Shown here: in pieces, positions 48,083-57,358 of the stretch
Position numbering within the stretch: the stretch's first letter is position 1
How the letters are laid out: every line of letters starts with the position of its first letter
NCBI GenBank assembly: GCA_963750015.1
Contig: CAVVPU010000221.1
Location: 1 to 64,000 of the forward strand
Length of the DNA stretch: 64,000 nucleotides
Source of the DNA: CAVVNC01 sp963750015
Lineage (GTDB): Bacteria; Desulfobacterota; Syntrophorhabdia; Syntrophorhabdales; WCHB1-27
Direction of reading: 5' to 3'
Notes under the pieces: model-generated
Database searches by the model: none
Seen by the model: the letters and a program-made list of their open reading frames with translations, nothing else
What the model was told of the DNA's origin: nothing
Program-made: the position numbers and the translations under genes

Positions 48083-50011
48083 CTACTTTTTGACGTCCTC
48101 GAATTCCACGTCGACAACGTCGTCATTACCGCGATTGCCCTGTGCCTGGGCCCCTTGCTCCTGCTGCGGACCGGCCCCCTGGCTTCCTGCTCCCGGGCCC
48201 TGGGCGCCCGTGGTCTGTTTGTAAAGAACTTCAGCGAGCTTATGGGAAGCCTTGGTGACCTCGTCCAGCGCGGGTCCCATCCTGTTCGCATCCCCGCTTT
48301 TTACGGCGTCACGTGCAGAATTCAAGACATCCTCCACCGATTTTGCTTCTTCCGCACTTATCTTCTCCCTGCTTTCGTTCAGGGTCTTTTCCGTTCCATA
48401 GATAAGACTCTCGAGATGGTTGTGCAGCTCGATCTCTTCCTTCTTCTTCCTGTCCTCTTCGGCGTGCATCTCGGCATCTTTAACCATCTTCTGTATTTCC
48501 GCCTCGCTCATGCCGGTGGACGCCGTAATCGTGATCTTCTGTTCCTTGCTCGTCGCCATGTCTTTCGCCGACACATGGAGTATGCCGTTCGCATCGATAT
48601 CGAAGGTAACCTCGACCTGCGGCATCCCTCTCGGCGCCGAAGGCAGGCCGATCAAATGGAATTTGCCGAGAGTCCTGTTGTCCCTTGCCATCTCGCGCTC
48701 GCCCTGAAGAACATGAATCTCGACGCTCGTTTGGTTGTCCTCGGCTGTCGTAAAGACCTGGCTCTTCCTGGTCGGTATTGTCGTGTTTCTGTCGATGATC
48801 TTCGTCATGACCCCGCCCAAGGTTTCGATACCGAGGGAGAGAGGAGTCACATCGAGCAGCAGCACATCCTTCACTTCACCGGCAAGCACACCCGCCTGAA
48901 CGGCTGCTCCCAGGGCCACCACTTCGTCAGGATTAACCCCCTTGTGAGGCTCCTTGCCGAAGAACTGCTTCACCATCTCCTGAACCTTGGGTATCCTCGT
49001 CGATCCGCCCACGAGGACGACCTCGTGCACGTCGGCCTGCTTCAGCTTGGCATCGGCGAGTGCCTTCTTACAAGGCTCCATAGTCCGCTGGAAAAGGTCT
49101 TCACACAACTGCTCCAGCTTGGACCTCGTAAGCTTCATGTTGAGGTGCTTCGGGCCGGTCTGGTCGGCAGTTATAAAGGGTAGGTTGATCTCGGTTTCGA
49201 GGGTCGCGGACAACTCGATTTTTGCCCTCTCCGCGGCCTCCTTCAACCTTTGTAAGGCCATCTTGTCAGCAGAGAGATCGATCCCTTGGTCCTTCTTGAA
49301 CTCCGCGACGATCCAATCCATCACCCTCTGATCGATGTCATCCCCACCGAGGTGGGTATCCCCGTTCGTCGATTTCACCTCTACGACGTTGTCGCCTACT
49401 TCAAGAATAGATATATCGAAAGTGCCGCCACCAAAGTCGTAGACCGAAATAGTTTCGTTCTTCTGCTTATCGAGACCGTAGGCAAGGGCCGATGCAGTCG
49501 GTTCGTTGATTATGCGGAGCACATTCAGACCGGCGATTCTTCCGGCATCCTTCGTTGCCTGTCTTTGTGAATCGTTGAAATAAGCTGGGACGGTTATGAC
49601 CGCATCCTCCACAGGCTGACCTAAATAGTTTTCGGCTGATTTTTTCAACTTCTGAAGGATGAAGGCGGATATTTCTTGGGGCGTATAGGTCTTTCCCCGT
49701 ACGTCGACCCGAACTACGCCGCTGGCGTCGCCCACGAGTTTGTAAGGGATGCGGCTGAGTTCGTCCTTCACCTCATCGAACCGCCTTCCCATGAATCTCT
49801 TTATGGAAAAGATCGTATTCTCAGGGTTCGTGATAGCCTGGCGGCGTGCAACCTGGCCCACCAGAACCTCACCTTCCTTCGTGAAGGCCACCACACTCGG
49901 GGTAAGCCTGCTGCCCTCTTCATTAATGATTACCTTGGGCTCGCCCCCCTCCATGATCGCCACCACAGAGAATGTGGTTCCAAGATCTATTCCAATTACC
50001 TTTTTCGCCAT
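48083..50011 (-). CDS. dnaK: Chaperone DnaK (Hsp70)
   Basis: This 642-residue ATP-driven chaperone has IGIDLGTTFSVVAI at the start, VYDFGGGTFDISILE near residue 190, VVLVGGSTRIPKVQ near residue 335, and the substrate domain starting around LLLDVTPLSLGIETLGG. It ends with the G/Q-rich tail and acidic EDVKK. It is full length. grpE and dnaJ are not adjacent; lon follows directly. It has its own near-consensus promoter and I see no CIRCE palindrome upstream, so control by a heat-shock sigma factor or another route is likely. Confidence 0.97.
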   Translation of the reverse strand: MAKKVIGIDLGTTFSVVAIMEGGEPKVIINEEGSRLTPSVVAFTKEGEVLVGQVARRQAITNPENTIFSIKRFMGRRFDEVKDELSRIPYKLVGDASGVVRVDVRGKTYTPQEISAFILQKLKKSAENYLGQPVEDAVITVPAYFNDSQRQATKDAGRIAGLNVLRIINEPTASALAYGLDKQKNETISVYDFGGGTFDISILEVGDNVVEVKSTNGDTHLGGDDIDQRVMDWIVAEFKKDQGIDLSADKMALQRLKEAAERAKIELSATLETEINLPFITADQTGPKHLNMKLTRSKLEQLCEDLFQRTMEPCKKALADAKLKQADVHEVVLVGGSTRIPKVQEMVKQFFGKEPHKGVNPDEVVALGAAVQAGVLAGEVKDVLLLDVTPLSLGIETLGGVMTKIIDRNTTIPTRKSQVFTTAEDNQTSVEIHVLQGEREMARDNRTLGKFHLIGLPSAPRGMPQVEVTFDIDANGILHVSAKDMATSKEQKITITASTGMSEAEIQKMVKDAEMHAEEDRKKKEEIELHNHLESLIYGTEKTLNESREKISAEEAKSVEDVLNSARDAVKSGDANRMGPALDEVTKASHKLAEVLYKQTTGAQGPGAGSQGAGPQQEQGAQAQGNRGNDDVVDVEFEDVKK

Positions 50012-50070
50012 GACGCTCCTCCCAATCTATTATTATTCATCTCACTCGAGTCTGCCCAAAGGACACTCCT

Positions 50071-50100
50071 AATATAATCCCCCCTTCCCGTACCTGTCAA
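50071..50100 (-). promoter_or_regulatory. dnaK promoter
   Basis: On the minus strand TTGACA (50100-50095), an 18-bp spacer and TATATT (50076-50071) lie 60 bp before the dnaK start, with a GGGAGGAG ribosome site after it. Confidence 0.65.
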
Positions 50101-50135
50101 TAAACGGAAAACCGCAAAATAAGCCTGAAAACAGC

Positions 50136-50594
50136 CTATATCAGGCCGTCTTGCTCGAGGAGGATGGCATATTCGAAGCCATCCACAAGGGCCATGAAGG
50201 ATGCCATGTTAATGTTCTCGGAGACCGCTTCCACGCTCCAGATGCGGCTCCCGTCGGTGAAAATGATACTGACCACTACCCTGGCCGCTGTTCCGGCCCT
50301 CGTGTCGTGGATTTTGGAGGAGAAATCGACAAGTTTTACTGTTTTAATAAAAGGGAAGATAGATGCAAGAGATTTCTTGAGAACGCCCGCAAGGGCGTCA
50401 ACGGGGCCGACCCCTGTTGCGGCTTCATGCATGTCCCCCTGGTCGGAGCGTATGGTTACGGTCGCTTCGGGGCGGCTGCCATCGTCGATCAGGCGGTAGG
50501 TGCCCAGGAGCGAAAAAGGCCTTCTGTACCCGTCGAGGGCACGCAGGATATTGAGCTCTTTCGTGGCATCCCGGATGGCCAGAAGCTCCTTCAT
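50136..50594 (-). CDS. Stand-alone LeuA/CimA allosteric (dimer) domain protein
   Basis: This 152-residue protein is homologous to only the C-terminal regulatory domain of isopropylmalate and citramalate synthases: YRLIDDGSRPEATVTIRS, GVGPVDALAGVLKKSL and RIWSVEAVSENINMASFMAL. It lacks the catalytic barrel. ATG 50594 overlaps the stop of cimA by 4 nt, and the cimA product carries its own copy of the same domain. It may form mixed assemblies with CimA and add a second allosteric input. Similar free domains occur beside cimA in some Deltaproteobacteria, but I know of no assigned role. Confidence 0.85.
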   Translation of the reverse strand: MKELLAIRDATKELNILRALDGYRRPFSLLGTYRLIDDGSRPEATVTIRSDQGDMHEAATGVGPVDALAGVLKKSLASIFPFIKTVKLVDFSSKIHDTRAGTAARVVVSIIFTDGSRIWSVEAVSENINMASFMALVDGFEYAILLEQDGLI

Positions 50595-52165
50595 TCCTTC
50601 TCCTCCTCGAGAAGCAGCTTGTAGTCGATGCTGTCGACGAGGGCACGCCAGCTCGCCTCGATAATGTTCTCCGAAACGCCTATGGTCTCCCACGTCCGAA
50701 TACCGTCACTCGACTCTATAAGCACCCGTATGACTGTTCCGGTGCCTTCCGTTGTGGACAGGGCCCGCACTTTGTAGTCGATAAGGCTCATGTCCCGGAG
50801 CGTCGGGTAGAACTTGTAGAGGGCCTTCCTGAGGGCGGCGTCGAGGGCATTGACCGGGCCGTTGCCGAAGGCAGCCGTATGCTCGACCCTGTCGCCCACC
50901 TTGAGCATGATGGTAGCTTCCGACGGCACAGGGCTCTTTCCCTGCCTTTCGGTCATGACCCTGAAACCGATAAGCTCGAAATACGATTTGTGCATGCCCG
51001 TTGCCTTCTTCATGAGGAGCTCGAGAGAGCCTTCGGCCCCTTCGAACTTGTATCCGGCGTGTTCCAGATCCTTGACCTTCTTCAGTACGGACGTTGCCGC
51101 CTTCTTGTCCTTCTCCATGTCGATGCCATACTCTCTGGCCTTAGAGAGGATGGTGCTCGCGCCCGACTGGTCGGAGACGAGGATTCTCTGGAAATTGCCC
51201 ACGAGGCCGGGCTCTATGTGCTCGTAAGTGGCAGGGTTCCTCCGGACAGCACTTACGTGTATACCTCCTTTGTGGGCGAAAGCAGCCTCGCCGACATAAG
51301 GCCGGTGCTTATCGGGTATGAAATTTGCGGTTTCATCGACAAACAATGAGAGGTCCCGCAATTTCCGCAGTTTTTTCCGGCTTGTCCCCGTACACCCCAT
51401 CTTGAGCACGAGGTCGGGGATGATGGAACAGAGATTGCCATTCCCGCACCGCTCCCCATACCCGTTGGTCGTGCCCTGCACGTGCCTGCACCCGGCCTTC
51501 ACCGCCATGAGGCTGTTGGCAACCGCGGTTTCCGTGTCATTGTGGCAGTGGATACCGAGCCTTGCCTTGACCAGTTTTGCCGTAGCAGTCACGATGTCGA
51601 ATATCTCGAAGGGCATGGTGCCGCCGTTGGTGTCACAGAGCACGACAACGTCGGCGCCCGCGTCCTGGGCGGTCTTCAGGACCTTAATCGCATACTCTCT
51701 GTTACCCTTGTACCCGTCGAAAAAGTGCTCTCCATCGAAGAAAACTTTCTTCTCCCGTTTTTTCAGGCAGCTTATGGTTCTATCTACCATCCTAAGGTTC
51801 GTCTCGAGACTGACCTTCAAGGCGTCTCTCACGTGAAGGTCCCAGCTCTTGCCCACCACCGTGACATACTCGGTCTCGGCCGTGAGGAGGGCCTGCATGA
51901 TCCCATCTTCCTCCGGATGGGCGACGTTATTACCCTTGATCGTGCTCGAGAAGGCGACGACCTGCGAGTGCTTGAGCCGGAGCCTGCGCACCGCCTCAAA
52001 ATACTCCAGGTCCTTCGGATTCGATCCCGGCCAGCCGCCCTCGATGAAGTCCATTCCAAAGTCGTCGAGCTTCTCGGTAATCTTCAGTTTATCGTTGACT
52101 GAAAAAGCTATATCCGCGGATTGGGCCCCGTCTCTCAAGGTGGTGTCGTAGAACTCTATCTTCAC
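50591..52165 (-). CDS. cimA: (R)-citramalate synthase
   Basis: This 524-residue enzyme condenses pyruvate and acetyl-CoA to citramalate for isoleucine synthesis. The catalytic barrel has FYDTTLRDGAQSADIAFS at the N-terminus, the metal-binding LGIHCHNDTETAVANS near residue 205 and GTTNGYGERCGNGNL, followed by the C-terminal LeuA dimer domain (RVEHTAAFGNGPVNALDAAL). FIEGGWPGSNPKD identifies the CimA/LeuA-like long group rather than LeuA itself. The ATG overlaps lysC by 4 nt, linking aspartate-family and branched-chain synthesis in one operon. Confidence 0.92.
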   Translation of the reverse strand: MKIEFYDTTLRDGAQSADIAFSVNDKLKITEKLDDFGMDFIEGGWPGSNPKDLEYFEAVRRLRLKHSQVVAFSSTIKGNNVAHPEEDGIMQALLTAETEYVTVVGKSWDLHVRDALKVSLETNLRMVDRTISCLKKREKKVFFDGEHFFDGYKGNREYAIKVLKTAQDAGADVVVLCDTNGGTMPFEIFDIVTATAKLVKARLGIHCHNDTETAVANSLMAVKAGCRHVQGTTNGYGERCGNGNLCSIIPDLVLKMGCTGTSRKKLRKLRDLSLFVDETANFIPDKHRPYVGEAAFAHKGGIHVSAVRRNPATYEHIEPGLVGNFQRILVSDQSGASTILSKAREYGIDMEKDKKAATSVLKKVKDLEHAGYKFEGAEGSLELLMKKATGMHKSYFELIGFRVMTERQGKSPVPSEATIMLKVGDRVEHTAAFGNGPVNALDAALRKALYKFYPTLRDMSLIDYKVRALSTTEGTGTVIRVLIESSDGIRTWETIGVSENIIEASWRALVDSIDYKLLLEEEKE

Positions 52166-53394
52166 CTTTCCTCCACAACCTCTTCGGCATCCAGGTCGAA
52201 GCCGGTATGGAGGGCCCGGACCGCCAGCTCACCGTACTTTTCCTTCATGACGCAGGAGATCTTGATCTCGGAGGTGCTTATCATTTCGATGTTGATGCCC
52301 TCATTCGCCAGGATTGTGAACATCTTCGTCGCGATACCCGAGTGGGAGCGCATGCCGGAGCCGACGATGGAAACCTTGGCGATGTCCTCATCTATCGAGA
52401 CGTGCCGGGCGCCTACCTCGGCCGCCACCTTTTCCATTATTCTGAAAGCCTTTTTCGCATCGGTTTTCGCGGTGGTAAAGGTCATGTCCGTGAAGCCTTC
52501 ATGGCTCACATTCTGGACTATCATGTCCACTACTATGTTTGCTTCGGACAGGGGAGTGAATATTTGCGTGGCCGTCCCCGGCTTGTCAGGGACTTCGCTT
52601 ACCGTTATTTTGGCCTCGTTTTTGTTGTACGTCACACCGGAGATTACTACCTGCTCCATATTCAATACCTCCTCGCATACCAGTGTCCCCGGGCCCTCGG
52701 TAAAAGACGACTTTACGAGCAAGGGCACCTTATATTTTTTTGCAAGCTCGACCGACCGTATCTGGAGAACCTTGGCTCCCAGGCTCGCCATCTCGAGCAT
52801 TTCGTCATAGGATATCCTGTCCAGCCTGCGCGCTTTATTGGTAATATTCGGGTCCGTCGTGTAAACCCCGTCCACATCCGTATATATTTCGCACAGATCC
52901 GCCTTCATTGCGGCGGCCACCGCAACGGCCGTCGTGTCCGAGCCTCCTCTTCCGAGAGTCGTTATGCTGCCCGTGCTGTCGATCCCCTGAAAGCCGGGCA
53001 CCACTACAATCTGGCCGCGAGCCAGAGCGGCTCTTATCTTTTCCTGCTCGATGTCTTCGATCCGTGCTTTTCCATAGGCGGAATCGGTCACAATCCTGAT
53101 CTGGGAGCCCAGAAGAGAGATTGCATCATGGCCCATCTCCTTGAGAGTAATCGCGAGAAGGGCGGAAGTGACTTGCTCACCCGTGGAGATAAGCACGTCT
53201 ATCTCGCGTTCGTCGGGGAATCTGCTGATACCCGCCGCCAGCTTCAAAAGCCTGTCTGTCTCGCCCGACATGGCAGAAACAACGACCACCACGTCGTTTC
53301 CCTTGGTCTTGTACTCGATGACCTTTTTGGCGACATGAGCTATCCTCTCAGGATTGGCTACTGAAGTGCCGCCATACTTGTGCACGACCAGCAT
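52162..53394 (-). CDS. lysC: Aspartate kinase
   Basis: This 410-residue enzyme phosphorylates aspartate, the first step to lysine, threonine and methionine. The kinase domain begins VVHKYGGTSVANPERI, with STGEQVTSALLA and the GRGGSDTTAVAVAAAM loop near residue 150. Two ACT domains follow (VVISGVTYNKNEAKITVSEV and VSIVGSGMRSHSGIATKMF). The short length and paired ACT domains are those of the single-polypeptide bacterial form with lysine/threonine feedback. Its start lies inside the 3' end of tsaE and its stop overlaps cimA. Confidence 0.95.
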   Translation of the reverse strand: MLVVHKYGGTSVANPERIAHVAKKVIEYKTKGNDVVVVVSAMSGETDRLLKLAAGISRFPDEREIDVLISTGEQVTSALLAITLKEMGHDAISLLGSQIRIVTDSAYGKARIEDIEQEKIRAALARGQIVVVPGFQGIDSTGSITTLGRGGSDTTAVAVAAAMKADLCEIYTDVDGVYTTDPNITNKARRLDRISYDEMLEMASLGAKVLQIRSVELAKKYKVPLLVKSSFTEGPGTLVCEEVLNMEQVVISGVTYNKNEAKITVSEVPDKPGTATQIFTPLSEANIVVDMIVQNVSHEGFTDMTFTTAKTDAKKAFRIMEKVAAEVGARHVSIDEDIAKVSIVGSGMRSHSGIATKMFTILANEGINIEMISTSEIKISCVMKEKYGELAVRALHTGFDLDAEEVVEER

Positions 53395-53809
53395 TCTCTA
53401 CCTCCATGAAGATGGTTCTTTCCTGTTCTCCCGCAACCTCCAGACTAACTCTTACGGGGTTCTTCCAGGACGGGAAGCGTTCCGCCCACTCCACCGCAAC
53501 GATCCCTCTTTCGAGATAATCTTCTATATCGAGCGTATCGACGTCGCCGCTTTCCAGTCTATAAAGGTCCACATGGCACAACTCGATCCGGCCTTCATAC
53601 ACGTTCATGAGGGTGAAGGAGGGAGAGAGGACGTACTGCCAGTCTTCGACTCCGATTCCTTTTGCCAGACCTTTCACCAGCTGGGTCTTCCCGGCGCCCA
53701 GCTCGCCATAAAGAAGAAAAAGATCGCCGATCCTCGCGTAGCGCCCTAGATGCTCCCCGATCGCGATAGTCTCAGAGGGACTCTTCGATGTATATTCTAT
53801 CCGTTCCAT
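53348..53809 (-). CDS. tsaE: tRNA threonylcarbamoyladenosine biosynthesis ATPase TsaE
   Basis: This 153-residue P-loop protein has Walker A YGELGAGKTQLVKGLA near residue 32, then SPSFTLMNVYEG and HVDLYRLESGDV (Walker B region), and VAVEWAERFP. It drives the TsaB-TsaD-TsaE cycle that makes t6A37 in ANN-decoding tRNAs. ATG 53809 is chosen because it aligns with family starts; an open extension to 53839 lies inside the upstream gene. It overlaps nnrED by 38 nt and lysC by 47 nt. Confidence 0.93.
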   Translation of the reverse strand: MERIEYTSKSPSETIAIGEHLGRYARIGDLFLLYGELGAGKTQLVKGLAKGIGVEDWQYVLSPSFTLMNVYEGRIELCHVDLYRLESGDVDTLDIEDYLERGIVAVEWAERFPSWKNPVRVSLEVAGEQERTIFMEVENAGRAQVWRHFSSQS

Positions 53810-55346
53810 TCTTAATATCGCGAAGAGCCACTCCCACACCCGGGATCAGATCCCCTGCAAGCAGATCCATGTCGGTGGAGGCTTCTACCCACGTGTCCGC
53901 TATGTAGCCATGAACATAGACTGCCAGCATTGCAGCCTCCGCCATGGTATATCCCTGCCCTGCCAAGCCCCCGATGAATCCCGTCAGGACATCTCCTGCG
54001 CCGCCCTTCGAGAGGGCGGAATTTCCCGTGGGATTGATAAAGGCCTCCCCGTTTTCGGAAAAAGTAATGGTGGGCGTACCTTTCAGCACGAGGTTTACCC
54101 CGTGTTCAGATGCGAAGCGCCGACCTCGTGACAACCTGTCCGCATTCACCTCTTTCGGGGACGTATCGGTAAGGCGTCCGAATTCTCCCGGATGGGGGGT
54201 GAATACTGCCTTACCCCTTCGCTCCCTGAGCTGGTTAAGGTGCCCGTCGAAGGCATTTATCCCGTCCGCATCTACTACGAAGGTCTTATCGAGCTCAATA
54301 TACAATTTGCGGGCGAAGAGCATCGTCTCCTCCGCCCTTCCCAGCCCCGGGCCGAGGATAATCACATCCTTGTCGGCTGCGAAGGCCTTTACCTCATCAT
54401 AGGAAGAGGCGGTGAAGAATCCCTTGCCCCCATCATCGACGGGATAGGTCATGGCCTCAGTCAGCTTTGCCCCTGCTATGGGAGCCAGGCTTGCGGGGAT
54501 GACAAGGGTGACGAGGCCCGCCCCTATCTTGAGCGCTGCGAGGCTTGCCATGACGGCTGCTCCGACTTTACCGGCCGATCCCGCAATGACCGCACAGTTG
54601 CCGAACATTCCCTTGTGGGCCTCCGGCGGCCTCTTTCGAAAGAATCGCCGGAGCATCTGCCCTTCTACGAGGGACGCGTCGATCCCCAGCGAGTCCCGGG
54701 CGGATGGCGGAAGCGATATATCTATTACCGTCAACCTTCCCCTGTAGCTGACACCAGGGTAGAAGAGCTGCCCAAGCTTGGGGTATCCGTATGTGTATGT
54801 ATGGACGGCCCTGACGGCCGTTCCGAGAGGTGTGCCCCGGAGGCCGTCGAGACCCGAAGGGATGTCCACGGCAATGACGGGCTTCTCTGACCGGTTGATC
54901 TCTTCGATGACGACCGCTTCCGCCCCGCGCACTTCCTTGGTGAGGCCCGTCCCGAATATGGCGTCGACGATGATATCTTTTTCTTTCAAGCCTTCCGCTG
55001 CCTTGCCCACGTTCTCCTTCACGGGCCATACCCTTCCACCCAGGGACCGGTACAGCTCCATGTTGAGGCGTGCATCACCCTGGAGGGCGCCCGGCTCGGC
55101 AAGAAGGAATACTTCAACATCGAAGCCGTCGCGGAGCGCATACCTCGCGATGACGAAGCCATCACCCCCATTGTTGCCCCTGCCGCAGAATACCGCTATT
55201 TTAGTGCGTCCCTGAAGATAGTCCCGTTTGAGGAGTCTGTAAGTGCTTCGACCGGCATTTTCCATGAGCACGGCAGAGGGTATGCCCCAAGTCTTGATCG
55301 CATAGGAATCGTATTCCTTCATCCGGTCGGGTGAGAGAACAATCAT
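53772..55346 (-). CDS. nnr: Bifunctional NAD(P)HX epimerase / ADP-dependent NAD(P)HX dehydratase
   Basis: This 524-residue fusion repairs hydrated NADH and NADPH. The N-terminal epimerase half (YjeF_N) has IAVFCGRGNNGGDGFVIA near residue 52 and VDAIFGTGLTKEVRG. The C-terminal ribokinase-like dehydratase half has CAVIAGSAGKVGAAVMASLA, FVVDADGINAF, VFTPHPGEFGRL and SKGGAGDVLTGFIGG. ATG 55346 overlaps the acpS stop. Fusion of the halves is the usual bacterial state. It also overlaps tsaE, a common bacterial gene order. Confidence 0.95.
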   Translation of the reverse strand: MIVLSPDRMKEYDSYAIKTWGIPSAVLMENAGRSTYRLLKRDYLQGRTKIAVFCGRGNNGGDGFVIARYALRDGFDVEVFLLAEPGALQGDARLNMELYRSLGGRVWPVKENVGKAAEGLKEKDIIVDAIFGTGLTKEVRGAEAVVIEEINRSEKPVIAVDIPSGLDGLRGTPLGTAVRAVHTYTYGYPKLGQLFYPGVSYRGRLTVIDISLPPSARDSLGIDASLVEGQMLRRFFRKRPPEAHKGMFGNCAVIAGSAGKVGAAVMASLAALKIGAGLVTLVIPASLAPIAGAKLTEAMTYPVDDGGKGFFTASSYDEVKAFAADKDVIILGPGLGRAEETMLFARKLYIELDKTFVVDADGINAFDGHLNQLRERRGKAVFTPHPGEFGRLTDTSPKEVNADRLSRGRRFASEHGVNLVLKGTPTITFSENGEAFINPTGNSALSKGGAGDVLTGFIGGLAGQGYTMAEAAMLAVYVHGYIADTWVEASTDMDLLAGDLIPGVGVALRDIKNGTDRIYIEESL

Positions 55347-55684
55347 GGCAGCCGCTCTCCGTCGTTTATACATACTACACAAACTGCGAAACAACGCTCG
55401 TGAGAGATGCTTATTCCGTCGTATCGGGTGCCGCGGAAGAGGATGAAGGGTTTGCTCTCTTTGCCCGAACAGATTTCAATCTGTCGCCATGGCAGGCGTT
55501 GTCCCCATGCCTTCATAAACGCCTCTTTGGCCGCAAACCGACCTGCGAAAGTTTCATCGGCCCTCTTTTTTGCCCCTGCATACCTGATTTCGCCTTCCGT
55601 GAAGACCTTTTCGAGAAACCGGTCTCTATAGAGGCCTTTGAGCCTCCCGATCCTCGATACCTCGATAATGTCTATACCAACCAT
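55343..55684 (-). CDS. acpS: Holo-[acyl-carrier-protein] synthase
   Basis: This 113-residue enzyme moves 4'-phosphopantetheine from CoA to acyl carrier protein. It has the metal-binding Asp in GIDIIEVSRIGRL at the N-terminus and the second motif FAGRFAAKEAFMKAWG near residue 47, and ends with ISISHERCFAVCVVCI. The size and motifs are typical. It follows pdxJ after a 93-bp repeat-rich gap and overlaps nnr by 4 nt. Confidence 0.93.
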   Translation of the reverse strand: MVGIDIIEVSRIGRLKGLYRDRFLEKVFTEGEIRYAGAKKRADETFAGRFAAKEAFMKAWGQRLPWRQIEICSGKESKPFILFRGTRYDGISISHERCFAVCVVCINDGERLP

Positions 55685-55686
55685 TT

Positions 55687-55750
55687 GTCCTGTAGGTCCT
55701 GTAAGTCGCTGATAGGCCGTATAGGTCGAATAAGTCCTATGGGACCTATT
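55687..55750. repeat. Degenerate short tandem repeats between pdxJ and acpS
   Basis: Variants of TAGGTC/TAAGTC spaced by about 8-10 bp recur: GTCCTGTAGGTCCTGTAAGTC, then ATAGGCC, ATAGGTC, TAAGTC and GGACCTAT. They are non-coding; the origin is probably replication slippage. Confidence 0.6.
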
Positions 55751-55777
55751 TTGAAAAGAACCGAAGCCTTTTTCTGC

Positions 55778-56491
55778 TTATCGAATAAGGGCACACATGT
55801 CTCTTATTGCCCGGTCCAATCCCACGAAAAGGGCTCGCGCGATTATGCTGTGGCCTATGCTCAGCTCGTCGATTTCCGGAATGGCGACGATCTCTTCCAC
55901 GTTGTGGTAGTGAAGACCGTGTCCTGCGTTCACCCCCATGTCGAGGGCCTTGCCCTCCTTCGCTGCCGCGATCACCCGTCCCAGTTCCGCAAGCCTTGTT
56001 GCCTCGTCAATGGCATCACTGTAGTGACCCGTATGGATTTCGATCATATCGGCGGCTACTGAGCGTGCCGCTTCGACCTGAAGGCTGTCGGCATCCACAA
56101 AGAGGCTTGCTTTGATACCTTTCTCGTGGAGACGTTCTAACGCCTGGGCGATCTTGTCCCTGTTCCCCAACACGTCGAGGCCGCCCTCTGTAGTAAGCTC
56201 CTGTCTTTTTTCCGGAACCAGCGTGACCATATCGGGCCCGATCTCACGCGCGATTTCAACCATCTCCTCGGTAGCGGCCATTTCGAGGTTCAGTTTGGTG
56301 CGCACCACCTGTCGCAGGATGCGGACATCCCTGTCCTTTATGTGACGGCGGTCTTCCCTGAGATGGACGATGATGCCGGAGGCGCCTGCCATTTCTGCGA
56401 TGCCCGCCGCATAAACGGGATCGGGGTAGTGAATACCCCGGGCCTCGCGCAGGGTGGCGACATGATCGATATTCACCATCAGCTTGTGCAT
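55778..56491 (-). CDS. pdxJ: Pyridoxine 5'-phosphate synthase
   Basis: This 237-residue TIM-barrel enzyme forms pyridoxine 5'-phosphate from deoxyxylulose 5-phosphate and aminoacetone phosphate. It has the family start KLMVNIDHVATLREARG, VHLREDRRHIKDRDV near residue 45, EIHTGHYSDAI and the phosphate-binding VNAGHGLHYHNV near residue 190. It is full length. It lies in the ybbR-pdxJ-acpS order seen in Deltaproteobacteria, where glmM often sits between ybbR and pdxJ but is missing here. Confidence 0.95.
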   Translation of the reverse strand: MHKLMVNIDHVATLREARGIHYPDPVYAAGIAEMAGASGIIVHLREDRRHIKDRDVRILRQVVRTKLNLEMAATEEMVEIAREIGPDMVTLVPEKRQELTTEGGLDVLGNRDKIAQALERLHEKGIKASLFVDADSLQVEAARSVAADMIEIHTGHYSDAIDEATRLAELGRVIAAAKEGKALDMGVNAGHGLHYHNVEEIVAIPEIDELSIGHSIIARALFVGLDRAIRDMCALIR

Positions 56492-56533
56492 TCTTTATAT
56501 CTCCCTCATTGCTGGCCCTATGCCAATTAACGG

Positions 56534-56659
56534 GGCTCAGCGCCTCCGACCCGCTTCGCGGGTGCCCGCAGGCATAAGCCTGCCGAGCCTCCCCCGCTCA
56601 CCTCGCTTCGCTCGCACTGCCGTCGGCTCAGCGCCCCTTTGAGGTCAGCTTCGCGGGTG
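56534..56659. repeat. Imperfect direct repeat in the ybbR-pdxJ gap
   Basis: GGCTCAGCGCC at 56534-56544 recurs at 56625-56635, and CTTCGCGGGTG at 56554-56564 recurs at 56649-56659. Hairpins ACCCGC-TTC-GCGGGT and GCAGGC-ATAA-GCCTGC lie between. The 189-bp gap has no gene. Confidence 0.6.
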
Positions 56660-56680
56660 GCCCCCGACGTGGTGTCCCGG

Positions 56681-57358
56681 TTAACCGCCTATTTTTCTCA
56701 GGACGACCCGCACCATCTCCGGCCGTGCTTTTCTTGCATAGAGGGGCCTCAGGTCGAGAGGAACATTACAGATTTCCTGTTGGTGACTGAATTCACCATC
56801 AACGGGGATCGTTTGCACCATATCGGACCTGTCCAGCAGTTCCCTGGGCCCTTCTATCCGAACATGCCGGGGTGCCCAGGAAGATACCTGATAGATACCC
56901 GCCCACTTTCTATCCAATTGTACTACAGTGCGCAACTGTTTTTCCACAATTCTGTCCAGCTCGACCATGACGTAGTCGGGCCTGACGTTCTCTATTTTCA
57001 GGCCCGTAGGAACGCTGATGTCGCTTTTTCTGATAGCCAGAAGTTGACGACCGTCTCTGGCATGGGATAGATCCAGGGTGGCACTTACATCGTGGGCGCT
57101 GAGGTTTCTGAGAATCGAGACGGGGCCGTCGAGGGTGATCAACACATCCCTGTTGTCGGCCTCTCTCAGGACCAGGGTCCTGCTCACGTTTTCAAAGGAG
57201 ATGGGGACGGAGAAGGCCATTTTGGATTCCCCCAAGTAGGTGGTGGAGAACCAGAGAGTTATGGCGAGCACCAGCGCCATGACTTTCAACCTGATCTCGT
57301 TGAACAGGTATCTCCGGGCGAATGTCTTGATCTGTATCCCGCCCAATCGGCTAAACAT
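56681..57358 (-). CDS. ybbR: YbbR-domain protein (CdaR-like)
   Basis: This 225-residue protein has one N-terminal membrane helix (LKVMALVLAITLWFSTTYLG) and then two to three YbbR beta domains outside the membrane, with SVPISFENVSRTLVLREADN and WAPRHVRIEGPRELLDRSD. In Firmicutes the homologue CdaR binds and regulates the diadenylate cyclase CdaA. Here the gene overlaps cdaA by 8 nt, so the same pairing is expected. It has fewer YbbR repeats than many relatives. Confidence 0.88.
   Translation of the reverse strand: MFSRLGGIQIKTFARRYLFNEIRLKVMALVLAITLWFSTTYLGESKMAFSVPISFENVSRTLVLREADNRDVLITLDGPVSILRNLSAHDVSATLDLSHARDGRQLLAIRKSDISVPTGLKIENVRPDYVMVELDRIVEKQLRTVVQLDRKWAGIYQVSSWAPRHVRIEGPRELLDRSDMVQTIPVDGEFSHQQEICNVPLDLRPLYARKARPEMVRVVLRKIGG

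Noticed and set aside
55687..55750. CRISPR-like appearance of short repeats between pdxJ and acpS
   Set aside because: Units are about 8-10 bp, degenerate and lack spacers; no cas genes in the window.
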